A model generated the notes under the pieces. The model did not search any database, had not been told where the DNA came from, and saw nothing but the letters and a program-made list of their open reading frames with translations. This document shows, one piece after another, positions 1 through 7,517 of a stretch of 38,717 nt of DNA (the stretch's first letter is position 1; each line of letters opens with the position of its first letter). The DNA comes from a virus. Both the position numbers and the translations under genes were made by a program. Location of the stretch: positions 1-38,717 of the IMG/VR virus record IMGVR_UViG_3300030098_001785. The stretch is one strand, 5' to 3'.

Positions 1-79
1 CGGGCGTTCTCTCAGCAAGGCTTTGAGATTTCAGAGCCAGTACATTACAGGGCGAAATCTCGTGACAATGGGAAGATCA
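1..79. repeat. Left copy of the terminal overlap of the contig
   Basis: Bases 3-79 are identical to 38641-38717. Adding bases 1-2 gives a 79-base match with one mismatch (base 2 is G, base 38640 is A). The repeat lies inside one continuous reading frame, so it is most simply an assembly overlap that closes a circle. A true phage direct terminal repeat is usually longer and lies outside genes. If circular, the genome is about 38,638 bp. Confidence 0.9.
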
Positions 80-744
80 ACGATCTCCCAGAGTACGGTC
101 GGTTCCTCAGTATGTACGGCATCAGCCACCCCCAACTCGCTTCAATCTCAGGAGTGACGTGGGAGTGCGCATTCCTGAACTCCTACGATATGACTTCATC
201 GGCAAAGTCAGTCATGGCTCGGCGAGTTATGGTCTGCACCAACGGCTGCTTCTTCGGCTCCGGTGAGGAGACTGCCGGTTTCCGGCGGAAGCACACGAAG
301 GGTATCGACAAGGACCGAGAGGGTCACTTCCAGACCCTGAATGACTTGATCACTGAGTCTATTGGCGGACTCCTTCGTCAGGCCGAGGGCGAGGAGCAGC
401 GTATCCTCCGCTGGCAGAACATGGAGTGCTCCAATGATGACGCCCGGTACGTCGCTGTCGAGGCTGCCAAGCAGGGAGTCATCGGGGCTGCTGCTGTCCT
501 CCGGGTGCTGAAGCACTGGGAGACCCCGGAGCATCCCGAGTTCAGGGATCGAAACGTCTGGTCACTGGAGAACGCCTTCACTTCCAATGACCGGGGCCAG
601 AACCTGTACTCCCAAGGTGCTCGTATGTCGAGGCTCGATGGGATCATCAATGATCGATTCGGGTTCGCGACTACGGTCCCAGACAGTGTGGATCAGGACT
701 ACGTTTCAATCGGGGATTCCCCGAATCACGCCTCTGATTTCTGA
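1..744 (+). CDS. DUF932-type phage protein, C-terminal part (gene crosses the contig junction)
   Basis: The frame is open from base 1 and continues the gene that starts at 38486. The joined protein is about 298 aa. The part here has a TNGCFFG stretch followed by a basic segment and a helical C-terminal half, which fits the DUF932 family of phage and plasmid proteins. That family has no settled biochemical role. The gene is the last of the early module and lies before the integrase. Its final codons contain one copy of the phage palindrome (708-726), read as IGDSPN about 20 nt before the stop. The first codon differs between the two copies of the overlap (CGG here, CAG at 38639). The family call rests on recalled pattern, not a search. 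Confidence 0.7.
   Translation, partial: RAFSQQGFEISEPVHYRAKSRDNGKINDLPEYGRFLSMYGISHPQLASISGVTWECAFLNSYDMTSSAKSVMARRVMVCTNGCFFGSGEETAGFRRKHTKGIDKDREGHFQTLNDLITESIGGLLRQAEGEEQRILRWQNMECSNDDARYVAVEAAKQGVIGAAAVLRVLKHWETPEHPEFRDRNVWSLENAFTSNDRGQNLYSQGARMSRLDGIINDRFGFATTVPDSVDQDYVSIGDSPNHASDF
708..726 (+). repeat. Dispersed palindrome copy 1 (in DUF932 gene end)
   Basis: AATCGGGGATTCCCCGAAT, with core TCGGGGA-T-TCCCCGA. It lies inside the coding sequence, read as I-G-D-S-P-N, and is followed by a GAATC (GANTC) site. Confidence 0.9.
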
Positions 745-752
745 TGATGAAT

Positions 753-803
753 GGGTCCCCTCCCTCATATCCCCCTTGTTCAGGAGTGGGGGAGGGGAGA
801 CCC
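753..803 (+). other. Strong GC-rich hairpin between DUF932 gene and integrase
   Basis: GGGTCCCCTCCC (753-764) can pair with GGGGAGGGGAGACCC (789-803) with one or two bulged bases, around a loop of about 24 nt. No T-run follows, so it is not a canonical intrinsic terminator. It could be a transcript-processing site (RNase III type), a weak terminator of the early operon, or an attP-region structure next to int. Confidence 0.45.
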
Positions 804-833
804 TAAAACAGAGCCGAAGCACAGGAGGTAGAC

Positions 834-1895
834 ATGGCAATAAGTAAACGAGGTGATTCGTTTCAAGTTTCCGTTTCATACCGGGGGCGGAGGGTCCGAA
901 AGTCTTTCCGCGACAGGCAGGAAGCATTGAAATACGAGGCTGAGGTCACAGTCGATATGTTGACGGGCAGGGAGCCGCGTGGTCTGGATAAGAAGTCCAG
1001 CCGTAAAGGCGTCCCGCTTACTGTCGGGGGCATGGCTGATCACGTATACGAAATGGAGTGGAAGCACCAGAAGTCCGCTGATCACACCTACAACAGGGTG
1101 CAAAAGGTCGTCGGATACTTCGGCGAAGACACGCCTCTTGAGTCCATCACTGCGTATTCATTGGAGTCGTACGCCCTACACCTGAGAAACGTAGAGAAGA
1201 ACGGACCGGCGACGATCAACAGAAAGATGGCGGTCATCAGTAAGATCCTGTCGTACGCTCACAGGCATGAAGTAATCAAGTTCAAGCCCAAAGTGAGTAG
1301 TCAGCGAGAGCCTGATGGGAGGATGAAGTACTACACGAAGGAAGAGGAGAGGGCTATCTCAGGAAAGATGATGGAGTTGGCCTCCCCCACGAACAACTTC
1401 CGTTGCCTGTCCGACTTCTTTCGCATTCTCGTTGATACAGGCATGCGTAGGGGGGAGTGCCTCAGTCTAGAGTGGGAGGACGTTGACTTTGAGAAGAACC
1501 AAATCACCCTTCCAGACCCGGATCAGATCAAAGCAGCGTTGCCGAGGTCGATCCCGATGACTAATAGAGTTAGGTTGATATTTACTAGGAGGAGGGTGGA
1601 TAGGTACGCTTGCTCCAAGCCATTTCCGTTTACTTCCCATCAGTTGGACAAGGAGGTACGGAAGTTCAGAGGTGAGGTATATGGCTCCAATGAGCCTCAT
1701 ATGGATATCGAGGACATCCCGTTATTCCACACCTGTAGACATACGTTCATCTCCCGGCTCCTCCAGAAGGGGGTCCCGTTGACGACCGTACGTGAACTCG
1801 CAGGTCACCGAGATATCAGTACGACAATGAGATACGCCCACCTCTCCCCCAACAATCATATAGATGCGATATCATTATTGGAGCCCACTGAGTAA
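834..1895 (+). CDS. int: Tyrosine recombinase / integrase
   Basis: This 353-aa site-specific recombinase would join phage and host DNA at att sites. The N-terminal 60 residues look like the AP2-type arm-binding domain of phage integrases (SVSYRGRRVRKSF). A core-binding helical domain follows (about 65-160), then the catalytic domain. Visible catalytic residues are Arg205 in TGMRRGE, His299-x-x-Arg302 in HTCRHTF, His325 in ELAGH and the nucleophile Tyr334 in MRYAH, so the protein appears intact. The ATG has an excellent Shine-Dalgarno AGGAGGT (823-829). It lies just upstream of RNA polymerase, the same order as in P-SSP7-like cyanophages and some pelagiphages. No excisionase was recognised, and attP cannot be located without a host sequence. 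Confidence 0.95.
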   Translation: MAISKRGDSFQVSVSYRGRRVRKSFRDRQEALKYEAEVTVDMLTGREPRGLDKKSSRKGVPLTVGGMADHVYEMEWKHQKSADHTYNRVQKVVGYFGEDTPLESITAYSLESYALHLRNVEKNGPATINRKMAVISKILSYAHRHEVIKFKPKVSSQREPDGRMKYYTKEEERAISGKMMELASPTNNFRCLSDFFRILVDTGMRRGECLSLEWEDVDFEKNQITLPDPDQIKAALPRSIPMTNRVRLIFTRRRVDRYACSKPFPFTSHQLDKEVRKFRGEVYGSNEPHMDIEDIPLFHTCRHTFISRLLQKGVPLTTVRELAGHRDISTTMRYAHLSPNNHIDAISLLEPTE

Positions 1896-1944
1896 GCCCG
1901 CTAAATTACAGTTCACCAAGCCACAACGGAGTGTGTCTTAACCT

Positions 1945-4350
1945 GTGTCCGATAGAAAAAATTACCAATCTAAACTCGAAGAAGAGATGGTCTCTCTTGG
2001 GAGGGACCGTTACCACCACAAAGTTAAACGTGCGAAGGAGACTTCACTAGAGTCAACTACGGCTGTCGGTCAGCACCTACTCGCTGAGTCAATAGATTTG
2101 ATGAGTGAGGCGTTGAAGTCGTGGCTACGAACTGCGAAGACGGCTCCCGGTAGACGCCATCGTGCGTACCCGTTCCTGAAGGAGTTACCTCTCAAGGTCG
2201 TGTCCGGTCTGACTGCACGCTGCATACTTGACTGCATCAGTATTGAACGCAAGATTGCGAGCACTGCGATTACGATCGGTCGCCTACTTGAGGACGAGAT
2301 GAAGTTCCGTAAGATCAGGGAGGAAGAGCCTGCTCTTTGGAATCAAATCAACCGTGTTCTTGATCGATACAAATCTCAGAAGACTAAATCTAAGTTCATC
2401 AATAAGACGATCCGGTTCCATGAACTCGTAGTCCATGCATGGACGAGGGAGGAAGCAGCGTCCGTAGGGTTGACTTGCATTGAGTTGCTCCGACAGTCAA
2501 CCGGGATCATCGACATCCTCACGAGGAGAGATCCTCAGGGCCGATCGTACACTGTCGTCCGTCCTACGGATGAACTAATGGATTGGATCAAGAACGCGCA
2601 CGAGTACAGGGAGGCATTGAATCCAGTATGGCTTCCTACAGTGGAGACTCCGATCGACTGGAACAATCCATACATCGGTGGCTACCACTCTCTGACGTTC
2701 CGTCGCCGCCCTCTAGTGAAGACTCAGGACAAAGCATATCTGGAAGAACTAGCACTTACTGACATGCCTCAAGTGTACGAGGCGATTAACCACGTTCAGC
2801 GAGTCCGATACGCCATCGACAAGGACGCCCTTGTAGTACTGGAGCATTGTTGGGATAAGAACCACCCAGTGGATGGTATTCCATCTCTTGAAGACGAGCC
2901 GATTCCCAACAAGCCCGCAGATATCGCTACTAACAAGGAGTCCAGACGTGCTTGGAGGAAGCAGGCCGCAAGGACTCACTTCGATAACGAGAGGCAGAAG
3001 TCCAAACGATTGCAGGTGATGAGGGTGATCAACCTGTCGAAGAAGTTTATTAACGATGAGATCTCATTTGTACGGCAACTAGATTTCAGAGGTAGATGCT
3101 ACGCTGTTCCATATTTCCTACAGCACCAAGGCCCCTCCTATGTCCGAAGTCTCCTCAGGTTCTCTCGTGGGCTGCCGCTGACAGACTCCGGTGCGATGTG
3201 GCTGTATATCAATGCTGCATCTAAATGGGGACTCGATAAGACTCCGTACAGTGAGCGACTTCGTTGGACTGAAGATAATATTGAATTCATCAGGAGAATC
3301 GGGGAATCCCCGATTGAGAACAAGGAGTGGATGGACGCGGATGACCCATGGTTATTCAAGGCTGCGTGTTCAGAGATCTACAGGATGCACCGGGACGGCG
3401 TCGGGTTCCTATCGACACTGCCGATCAGTCTAGATGCAACCAATCAAGGTCTACAGATCTACACGATGATGCTGTTGGATGAGGTGGGGGCCGCGTCAGT
3501 CAATGTCCTGCCCGGAGACAGGCCGCAGAGTATCTATGAGAACGTCGCTAAGAACGTCATCAGGAGGCTTCAGAACGACGACAGTCCGTACGCCTCCCCT
3601 TGGCTGGAGTTTGGGATTACTAAGGCGGCGACCAAGAGGCCGTCAATGACGCTCGTATACGGCTCCACCTTCTTTTCATGTCGGGGGTATACCGCTGACT
3701 GGTTCTATGAGGAACTGAAATCCGGCAGGGAGAACCCGTTCGGAGATGAGACATATAAACCATGCAACTACTTGGCTCAAATCATCTGGGAGTCGATCGA
3801 TGAGGAGGTGCACTCGGCTAAAATTGGTATGGACTGGCTTAGATCGTGTGCCCAGTTATTCATTGAACACGGGGTCACGCCCCGATGGTCTACACCTCTC
3901 GGCTTTCCCGTCAAGATGTACTACGAGAACACGAACAAGTACGCAGTCAAGACGCTTGTTGGTGGAGTGCTCAGGCAGCACCGCCTTCGGCTCCCCAATG
4001 GCACTACTAATAAGAGGAAAACAGTCAACGCAATTTGTGCGAACAAGGTCCACTCAACTGATGGCATTGGCGGCTTACTCGGTCGCATCATCTGCCTCGC
4101 CAAAGAGCGTGGAGTAGATGATATCTCAGACATACATGACTCGATATCAGCACACGCTTGTAATATCGATACGATGCAATCCTGTATCCGAGAGGGCACT
4201 GTTCAAATATTTCAAGAAAACCAGTTGGAAATCCTAGCGGACCAACTTGAAAGACAACTCCCGCCCGGTGTAACATTGCCGTCTATACCGGAACGGGGAA
4301 ACCTGAATATCGAAGATGTGCTTCGATCTAAATACTACTTCAATGTGTAA
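1945..4350 (+). CDS. T7-like single-subunit DNA-dependent RNA polymerase
   Basis: This 801-aa enzyme (T7 gp1 is 883 aa) transcribes the middle and late phage genes. Motif A is LDATNQGLQ with catalytic Asp497. Motif B is KRPSMTLVYGS with Lys564 and Tyr572, equivalent to T7 K631 and Y639. Motif C is IHDS with His731 and Asp732, equivalent to T7 H811 and D812. The GTG start is chosen because the next residues (LEEEMVSLGRDRY) match the N-terminal region of T7-like polymerases; the ribosome site (CGGAG) is weak. The gene lies 49 nt after int and 16 nt before SSB. A reverse-oriented copy of the phage palindrome lies inside it (3297-3315), coding IGESPI around residue 453. The phage promoter it recognises was not identified with confidence. 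Confidence 0.97.
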   Translation: MSDRKNYQSKLEEEMVSLGRDRYHHKVKRAKETSLESTTAVGQHLLAESIDLMSEALKSWLRTAKTAPGRRHRAYPFLKELPLKVVSGLTARCILDCISIERKIASTAITIGRLLEDEMKFRKIREEEPALWNQINRVLDRYKSQKTKSKFINKTIRFHELVVHAWTREEAASVGLTCIELLRQSTGIIDILTRRDPQGRSYTVVRPTDELMDWIKNAHEYREALNPVWLPTVETPIDWNNPYIGGYHSLTFRRRPLVKTQDKAYLEELALTDMPQVYEAINHVQRVRYAIDKDALVVLEHCWDKNHPVDGIPSLEDEPIPNKPADIATNKESRRAWRKQAARTHFDNERQKSKRLQVMRVINLSKKFINDEISFVRQLDFRGRCYAVPYFLQHQGPSYVRSLLRFSRGLPLTDSGAMWLYINAASKWGLDKTPYSERLRWTEDNIEFIRRIGESPIENKEWMDADDPWLFKAACSEIYRMHRDGVGFLSTLPISLDATNQGLQIYTMMLLDEVGAASVNVLPGDRPQSIYENVAKNVIRRLQNDDSPYASPWLEFGITKAATKRPSMTLVYGSTFFSCRGYTADWFYEELKSGRENPFGDETYKPCNYLAQIIWESIDEEVHSAKIGMDWLRSCAQLFIEHGVTPRWSTPLGFPVKMYYENTNKYAVKTLVGGVLRQHRLRLPNGTTNKRKTVNAICANKVHSTDGIGGLLGRIICLAKERGVDDISDIHDSISAHACNIDTMQSCIREGTVQIFQENQLEILADQLERQLPPGVTLPSIPERGNLNIEDVLRSKYYFNV
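3297..3315 (-). repeat. Dispersed palindrome copy 2 (inside RNA polymerase gene, reverse orientation)
   Basis: AATCGGGGAATCCCCGATT is a perfect inverted repeat with 9-bp arms. It is the only copy with the central base reversed. It is read in frame as I-G-E-S-P-I and is flanked by a GAATC site. Confidence 0.9.
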
Positions 4351-4366
4351 GTAAGGAGGATTCACA

Positions 4367-4969
4367 ATGTCAACGAAACCGGAACGTATTATGTCCCCCA
4401 TCGGGGAGGCGGTGTGGCCCAAACTCAACAAGCCCGACACCAAGTTCGATAAGGATGGTGTCTACGAAGTCAAACTTCGTTTGGGGCAGGAGGATGCAGA
4501 GCCGTTCATCGATCAACTTAAGACGATCCTGAAGACCTTCATGGAAGGACTGGATAAGAAGAAGCCGAAGATGGCTCCCCTTCCATTCCGTGAGGTCGAG
4601 GATGATGACGGTAACCCCACCGGCCAGATTGACTTCAAGTTTAAGTTGAAGGCGATCGGCGGCCGAGGTGACAATCAGTTCACGCAGCGCCCCGCTTTGC
4701 TTGATTCGAAACGCCGACCGATGACGGAAGAGATCGGAGGAGGTTCCCGCATTCAGATTGGGGCTGAGGTCGTCACGTACGATGTCGCTTCGATTGGTGT
4801 GGGGATCTCTCTCCGACTCAAGGCCGTCATGGTTCACGAACTGAAGCAGTACAGCCGTGGGGCCGACAGTTGGGAGTTCTCCGAGGGCGGTAGTTTCGTG
4901 ACCGATGGTGCAGAGGCTGAACAGCCTCAAACTGAGAGAGCGACTACCTCTGATGAGTTCGACTTCTGA
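4367..4969 (+). CDS. T7 gp2.5-like single-stranded DNA-binding protein
   Basis: This 200-aa protein is in the position (after RNA polymerase) and size range of T7 gp2.5-like SSBs. It should coat single-stranded DNA and recruit polymerase and helicase-primase. Its C-terminus is acidic and ends in an aromatic residue (TSDEFDF), the hallmark tail by which gp2.5 contacts its replication partners. The body has the expected beta-rich character, with basic patches around residues 60-125. The start is supported by a strong AAGGAGG site 7 nt upstream; the leader AGGAGGATTCACAATG resembles the box found before several early genes. The next gene starts inside its last codons. Confidence 0.88.
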   Translation: MSTKPERIMSPIGEAVWPKLNKPDTKFDKDGVYEVKLRLGQEDAEPFIDQLKTILKTFMEGLDKKKPKMAPLPFREVEDDDGNPTGQIDFKFKLKAIGGRGDNQFTQRPALLDSKRRPMTEEIGGGSRIQIGAEVVTYDVASIGVGISLRLKAVMVHELKQYSRGADSWEFSEGGSFVTDGAEAEQPQTERATTSDEFDF

Positions 4970-5417
4970 TGTAACAATCAAGAAGCATCGGGGGCAACTC
5001 CGATGGTCGATCTTTATCCCTATAGATCCTGTCCCGGCTTCTCGGCCAAGGTTCGCGAGGTCGGGCAGGGTCTACTACGGGAAACGGTACACACAATTCC
5101 GTCGCCAAGCAGCAGCCCTGTTCGCGATGACGGAGTTCCCTGTAAAGTTTCCTTTATCTGGGAAGGTTGCTGTATCTACTAAGTTTGTAGTAGAGAGACC
5201 CAAGAGGACTAAACGCCACACGCCAAGAGGCGATGTCGATAACTACTTCAAAACACTGGACGTCCTCAACGAGGTTGTTTGGTGGGATGACGACCAACTT
5301 GTTTGGGCCAGTATGTCGAAAGAATACGGGGAGGCGAGTGGAATATATTTGGAGGTAATGGAAATTGACTTCGTTCCTGAGACACGAGCCTTGTCCCAAA
5401 TGTGGGTCAAGAGATAA
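4953..5417 (+). CDS. RusA-like Holliday-junction resolvase / endonuclease
   Basis: This 154-aa protein resembles RusA, a metal-dependent nuclease that resolves branched DNA. The N-terminal part has the family's proline and arginine pattern (PVPASRPRFARSGRVYY). The active-site segment is GDVDNYFKTLDVLNEVVW followed by DDDQLV, giving the expected aspartates and lysine. It occupies the place of T7 endonuclease I (gp3), so it is likely a non-homologous replacement that debranches replicating DNA before packaging. The ATG at 4953 overlaps the SSB gene by 17 nt; an in-frame ATG at 4905 would lengthen the overlap and has no better ribosome site. Its end overlaps the helicase start by 53 nt. Confidence 0.85.
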   Translation: MSSTSDVTIKKHRGQLRWSIFIPIDPVPASRPRFARSGRVYYGKRYTQFRRQAAALFAMTEFPVKFPLSGKVAVSTKFVVERPKRTKRHTPRGDVDNYFKTLDVLNEVVWWDDDQLVWASMSKEYGEASGIYLEVMEIDFVPETRALSQMWVKR

Positions 5418-6963
5418 TCTCGCTCGTTATTCGGACGGACATGCCTACTGCTTCGGCTGTGGGTATTACGAACACGCTGATGGCACTTCTACCTATAAGG
5501 AGACTCACAAAGTGTCTGGACTTATCGAACATGAAATCGTCCCGTTGGTAAAACGGGGCATCGAGATCGAGACTTGCCAGAAATGGAAGTACGGTGTCGG
5601 TGAATACAATGGCAAGCCTGTGCAGATCGCAAACTACTGCGACAAGCAGGGGCAGATCATCGCGCAGAAACTGCGCTTCGCTGATAAGAGTTTCAGGTGG
5701 CTTGGAGACACCTCCAAGGTCGGCCTCTACGGCTCCCACCTCTGCCGAGACGCAGGTAAGTGGGTAATCATCACCGAGGGGGAGACTGATGCTCTCTCCG
5801 TATCTCAGGCGTTCAACCTGAAGTGGGCTGTGGTCTCACTTCCTAATGGTGCGAAATCTGCACCGAAGGTCGTGGCCGAACACATTGACTGGTTGGAGAA
5901 CTTTGAATCCGTCGTATTGTGTTTCGATCAAGACGAACAGGGGCGCAAAGCAGCAGTCGAGGCCGCCCAGATGTTGAGTCCGGGCAAGGCTAAGATCGTT
6001 ACCAACCTCCCCCAGAAGGATGCGAACGACTGCCTGAAGAGCGGTCAAGTTAAGGAGTTACTTGAGGCTATATACGGAGCGCCCACTTTTAGGCCCGATG
6101 GCGTCATCCCCGGAGAGGAACTTTGGGAGTCCATCATCAAGGAAGATGACCGCCAGTCGATCCCCTACCCTTGGTCCGGCTTGAACAGTAAGTTGTTTGG
6201 CATGCGGGGTGGTGAACTCGTCACCCTGACTGCTGGTACTGGCATTGGTAAGAGCAGCGTCACTCGGGAACTCGCCTACTACCTGATCGAGATGGGTCAG
6301 AAGGTAGGGTATATCGCTCTAGAAGAGTCCTGTCGGCGTACTGCTGAACACATCATGGGACTCCATATGTACAACCCTCCGTTCCGTTGGGCTGAGACGG
6401 GCGTCACTGAGGAGCAGAAGAGAGAGGCGTTTGACGCGACTGTAGGGTCTGGGAAGATGGTTCTGTATGACCACTGGGGGTCCATCGATCCGACCAACCT
6501 ACTGAATAGAATTAGATACATGGCGAGAGCCATGGAATGCAAGTGCGTCTTTCTCGATCACCTTTCGATCGTCGTCAGTGCGCTTGAGTCCGGCGACGAG
6601 CGTCGGATGATTGACAACACGATGACTCGTTTGCGCAGCCTCGTAGAGGAAACGGGCGTCCACCTCGTGTTGGTGTCACATTTACGTCGCCCAGATGGGA
6701 GGTCACATGAAGAAGGTGGGAATACTAGCCTTGCTCAGTTGCGTGGTAGTCATGCTATTGCACAACTCTCGGACGCAGTCATCGGATGCGAACGAGATCA
6801 ACAGGACGAAAGCACATCCAACCGGCTTACGTTGCGAGTACTCAAAAACAGATACGCTGGGCTCACCGGAGTCGCACAGACCCTTGAATACGACGATAAG
6901 AATGGACGACTTACTGAGTGGATCGCCCCAGAAGTCATTGACGTACCCGGACTCGACACCTGA
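5365..6963 (+). CDS. T7 gp4-like primase-helicase
   Basis: This 532-aa bifunctional replication protein has an N-terminal zinc-binding domain with CPKC and CFGC Cys pairs (residues 10-33). A TOPRIM primase domain follows (ITEGETDALSV, and CFDQDEQGRKAA). The C-terminal RecA-like hexameric helicase has Walker A TAGTGIGKSS, Walker B VFLDHLSIV and motif H4 LRGSHAIAQLSD. The start is TTG at 5365, preceded by a perfect GGAGGT (5351-5356). Any later start would lose the first Cys pair, so the 53-nt overlap with the RusA gene looks real. Its last 257 nt also encode the leader and linker of the lysozyme gene in another frame, including across the conserved H4 motif. Confidence 0.96.
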   Translation: MTSFLRHEPCPKCGSRDNLARYSDGHAYCFGCGYYEHADGTSTYKETHKVSGLIEHEIVPLVKRGIEIETCQKWKYGVGEYNGKPVQIANYCDKQGQIIAQKLRFADKSFRWLGDTSKVGLYGSHLCRDAGKWVIITEGETDALSVSQAFNLKWAVVSLPNGAKSAPKVVAEHIDWLENFESVVLCFDQDEQGRKAAVEAAQMLSPGKAKIVTNLPQKDANDCLKSGQVKELLEAIYGAPTFRPDGVIPGEELWESIIKEDDRQSIPYPWSGLNSKLFGMRGGELVTLTAGTGIGKSSVTRELAYYLIEMGQKVGYIALEESCRRTAEHIMGLHMYNPPFRWAETGVTEEQKREAFDATVGSGKMVLYDHWGSIDPTNLLNRIRYMARAMECKCVFLDHLSIVVSALESGDERRMIDNTMTRLRSLVEETGVHLVLVSHLRRPDGRSHEEGGNTSLAQLRGSHAIAQLSDAVIGCERDQQDESTSNRLTLRVLKNRYAGLTGVAQTLEYDDKNGRLTEWIAPEVIDVPGLDT

Positions 6964-7309
6964 GGACTACAGGAAACTACTGGATGCGATACGGATCCAA
7001 GAGACTGGAGGCCACTCCTCACCGCAGGATGCAGTAGGTGATGGAGGAAGGTCTCTTGGGCCGTATCAAATATCAGAGGACTACTGGTTAGACGCCGTCG
7101 AGTATCGGCCCCGAATTGGAGGGACATATCAAGATGTCAAGAGAGAAGGATACGCAGAAGAAATCATCTGCGCCTACTGGGACCGATGGTGTAGAGGCGG
7201 CTCATGGGAAACAAGGGCACGCACGCATAACGGGGGACCGATGGGATCGCGGAAAACTGCTACAGAAAAATACTGGCAGGCCGTGTCCGATCGTCTTGGG
7301 GGTAGGTGA
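6707..7309 (+). CDS. Endolysin: i-type (destabilase-like) lysozyme with N-terminal signal or anchor
   Basis: This 200-aa protein would cut peptidoglycan at lysis. The catalytic domain (about 85-200) has the invertebrate-type lysozyme pattern: IQETGG with candidate catalytic Glu99, Asp112 before SLGPYQI, then YWLDA, AYWDRW, and ARTHNGGPMG followed by YW. Most cysteines of animal i-type lysozymes are missing. From ATG 6707 the N-terminus is KK followed by 16 hydrophobic residues (VGILALLSCVVVMLLH), suited to a Sec or signal-arrest-release leader. GGGAGGT lies just upstream (6697-6703). The leader and linker overlap the helicase gene out of frame, and the catalytic domain starts where the helicase ends. 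An alternative start at ATG 6902 would give a leaderless cytosolic enzyme but lacks a ribosome site. T7 has an amidase (gp3.5) instead. Confidence 0.8.
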   Translation: MKKVGILALLSCVVVMLLHNSRTQSSDANEINRTKAHPTGLRCEYSKTDTLGSPESHRPLNTTIRMDDLLSGSPQKSLTYPDSTPEDYRKLLDAIRIQETGGHSSPQDAVGDGGRSLGPYQISEDYWLDAVEYRPRIGGTYQDVKREGYAEEIICAYWDRWCRGGSWETRARTHNGGPMGSRKTATEKYWQAVSDRLGGR

Positions 7310-7517
7310 ACGGGCAACGTGGTTGCAAATTGCGGAATGGCTCTCTGAGGAGGAGGGGTGTGTGATTCCCCCTCAAACTATCCAGAGAGCATTCAACACC
7401 ACCCTGAAGAGGTTGGGGGTCACTCTACTAAAGGATCGCTTCATCCGAACGTGGCTCGAAGACAACGGCTTTGAACTTCCTGATGAGGAAGAGAAAGGAG
7501 ACTTATGTACACCCTAG
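7134..7517 (+). CDS. Hypothetical protein with HTH-like C-terminal half
   Basis: This 127-aa protein is not recognised. The C-terminal half (from ATWLQIAEWLSEEEG through TIQRAFNTTLKRLG) has the helix spacing of a small winged or helix-turn-helix DNA-binding domain, then an acidic tail. ATG 7134 has GGAGGG 10 nt upstream but overlaps the lysozyme gene by 176 nt. A later start near TTG 7296 would keep the HTH-like part and nearly remove the overlap, so the N-terminal 55 residues are uncertain. Its last 13 nt overlap the DNA polymerase start, suggesting translational coupling. Confidence 0.6.
   Translation: MSREKDTQKKSSAPTGTDGVEAAHGKQGHARITGDRWDRGKLLQKNTGRPCPIVLGVGERATWLQIAEWLSEEEGCVIPPQTIQRAFNTTLKRLGVTLLKDRFIRTWLEDNGFELPDEEEKGDLCTP

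Noticed and set aside
4370-4981. Minus-strand open frame opposite SSB
   Set aside because: Shadow of a well-supported SSB gene with its acidic tail.
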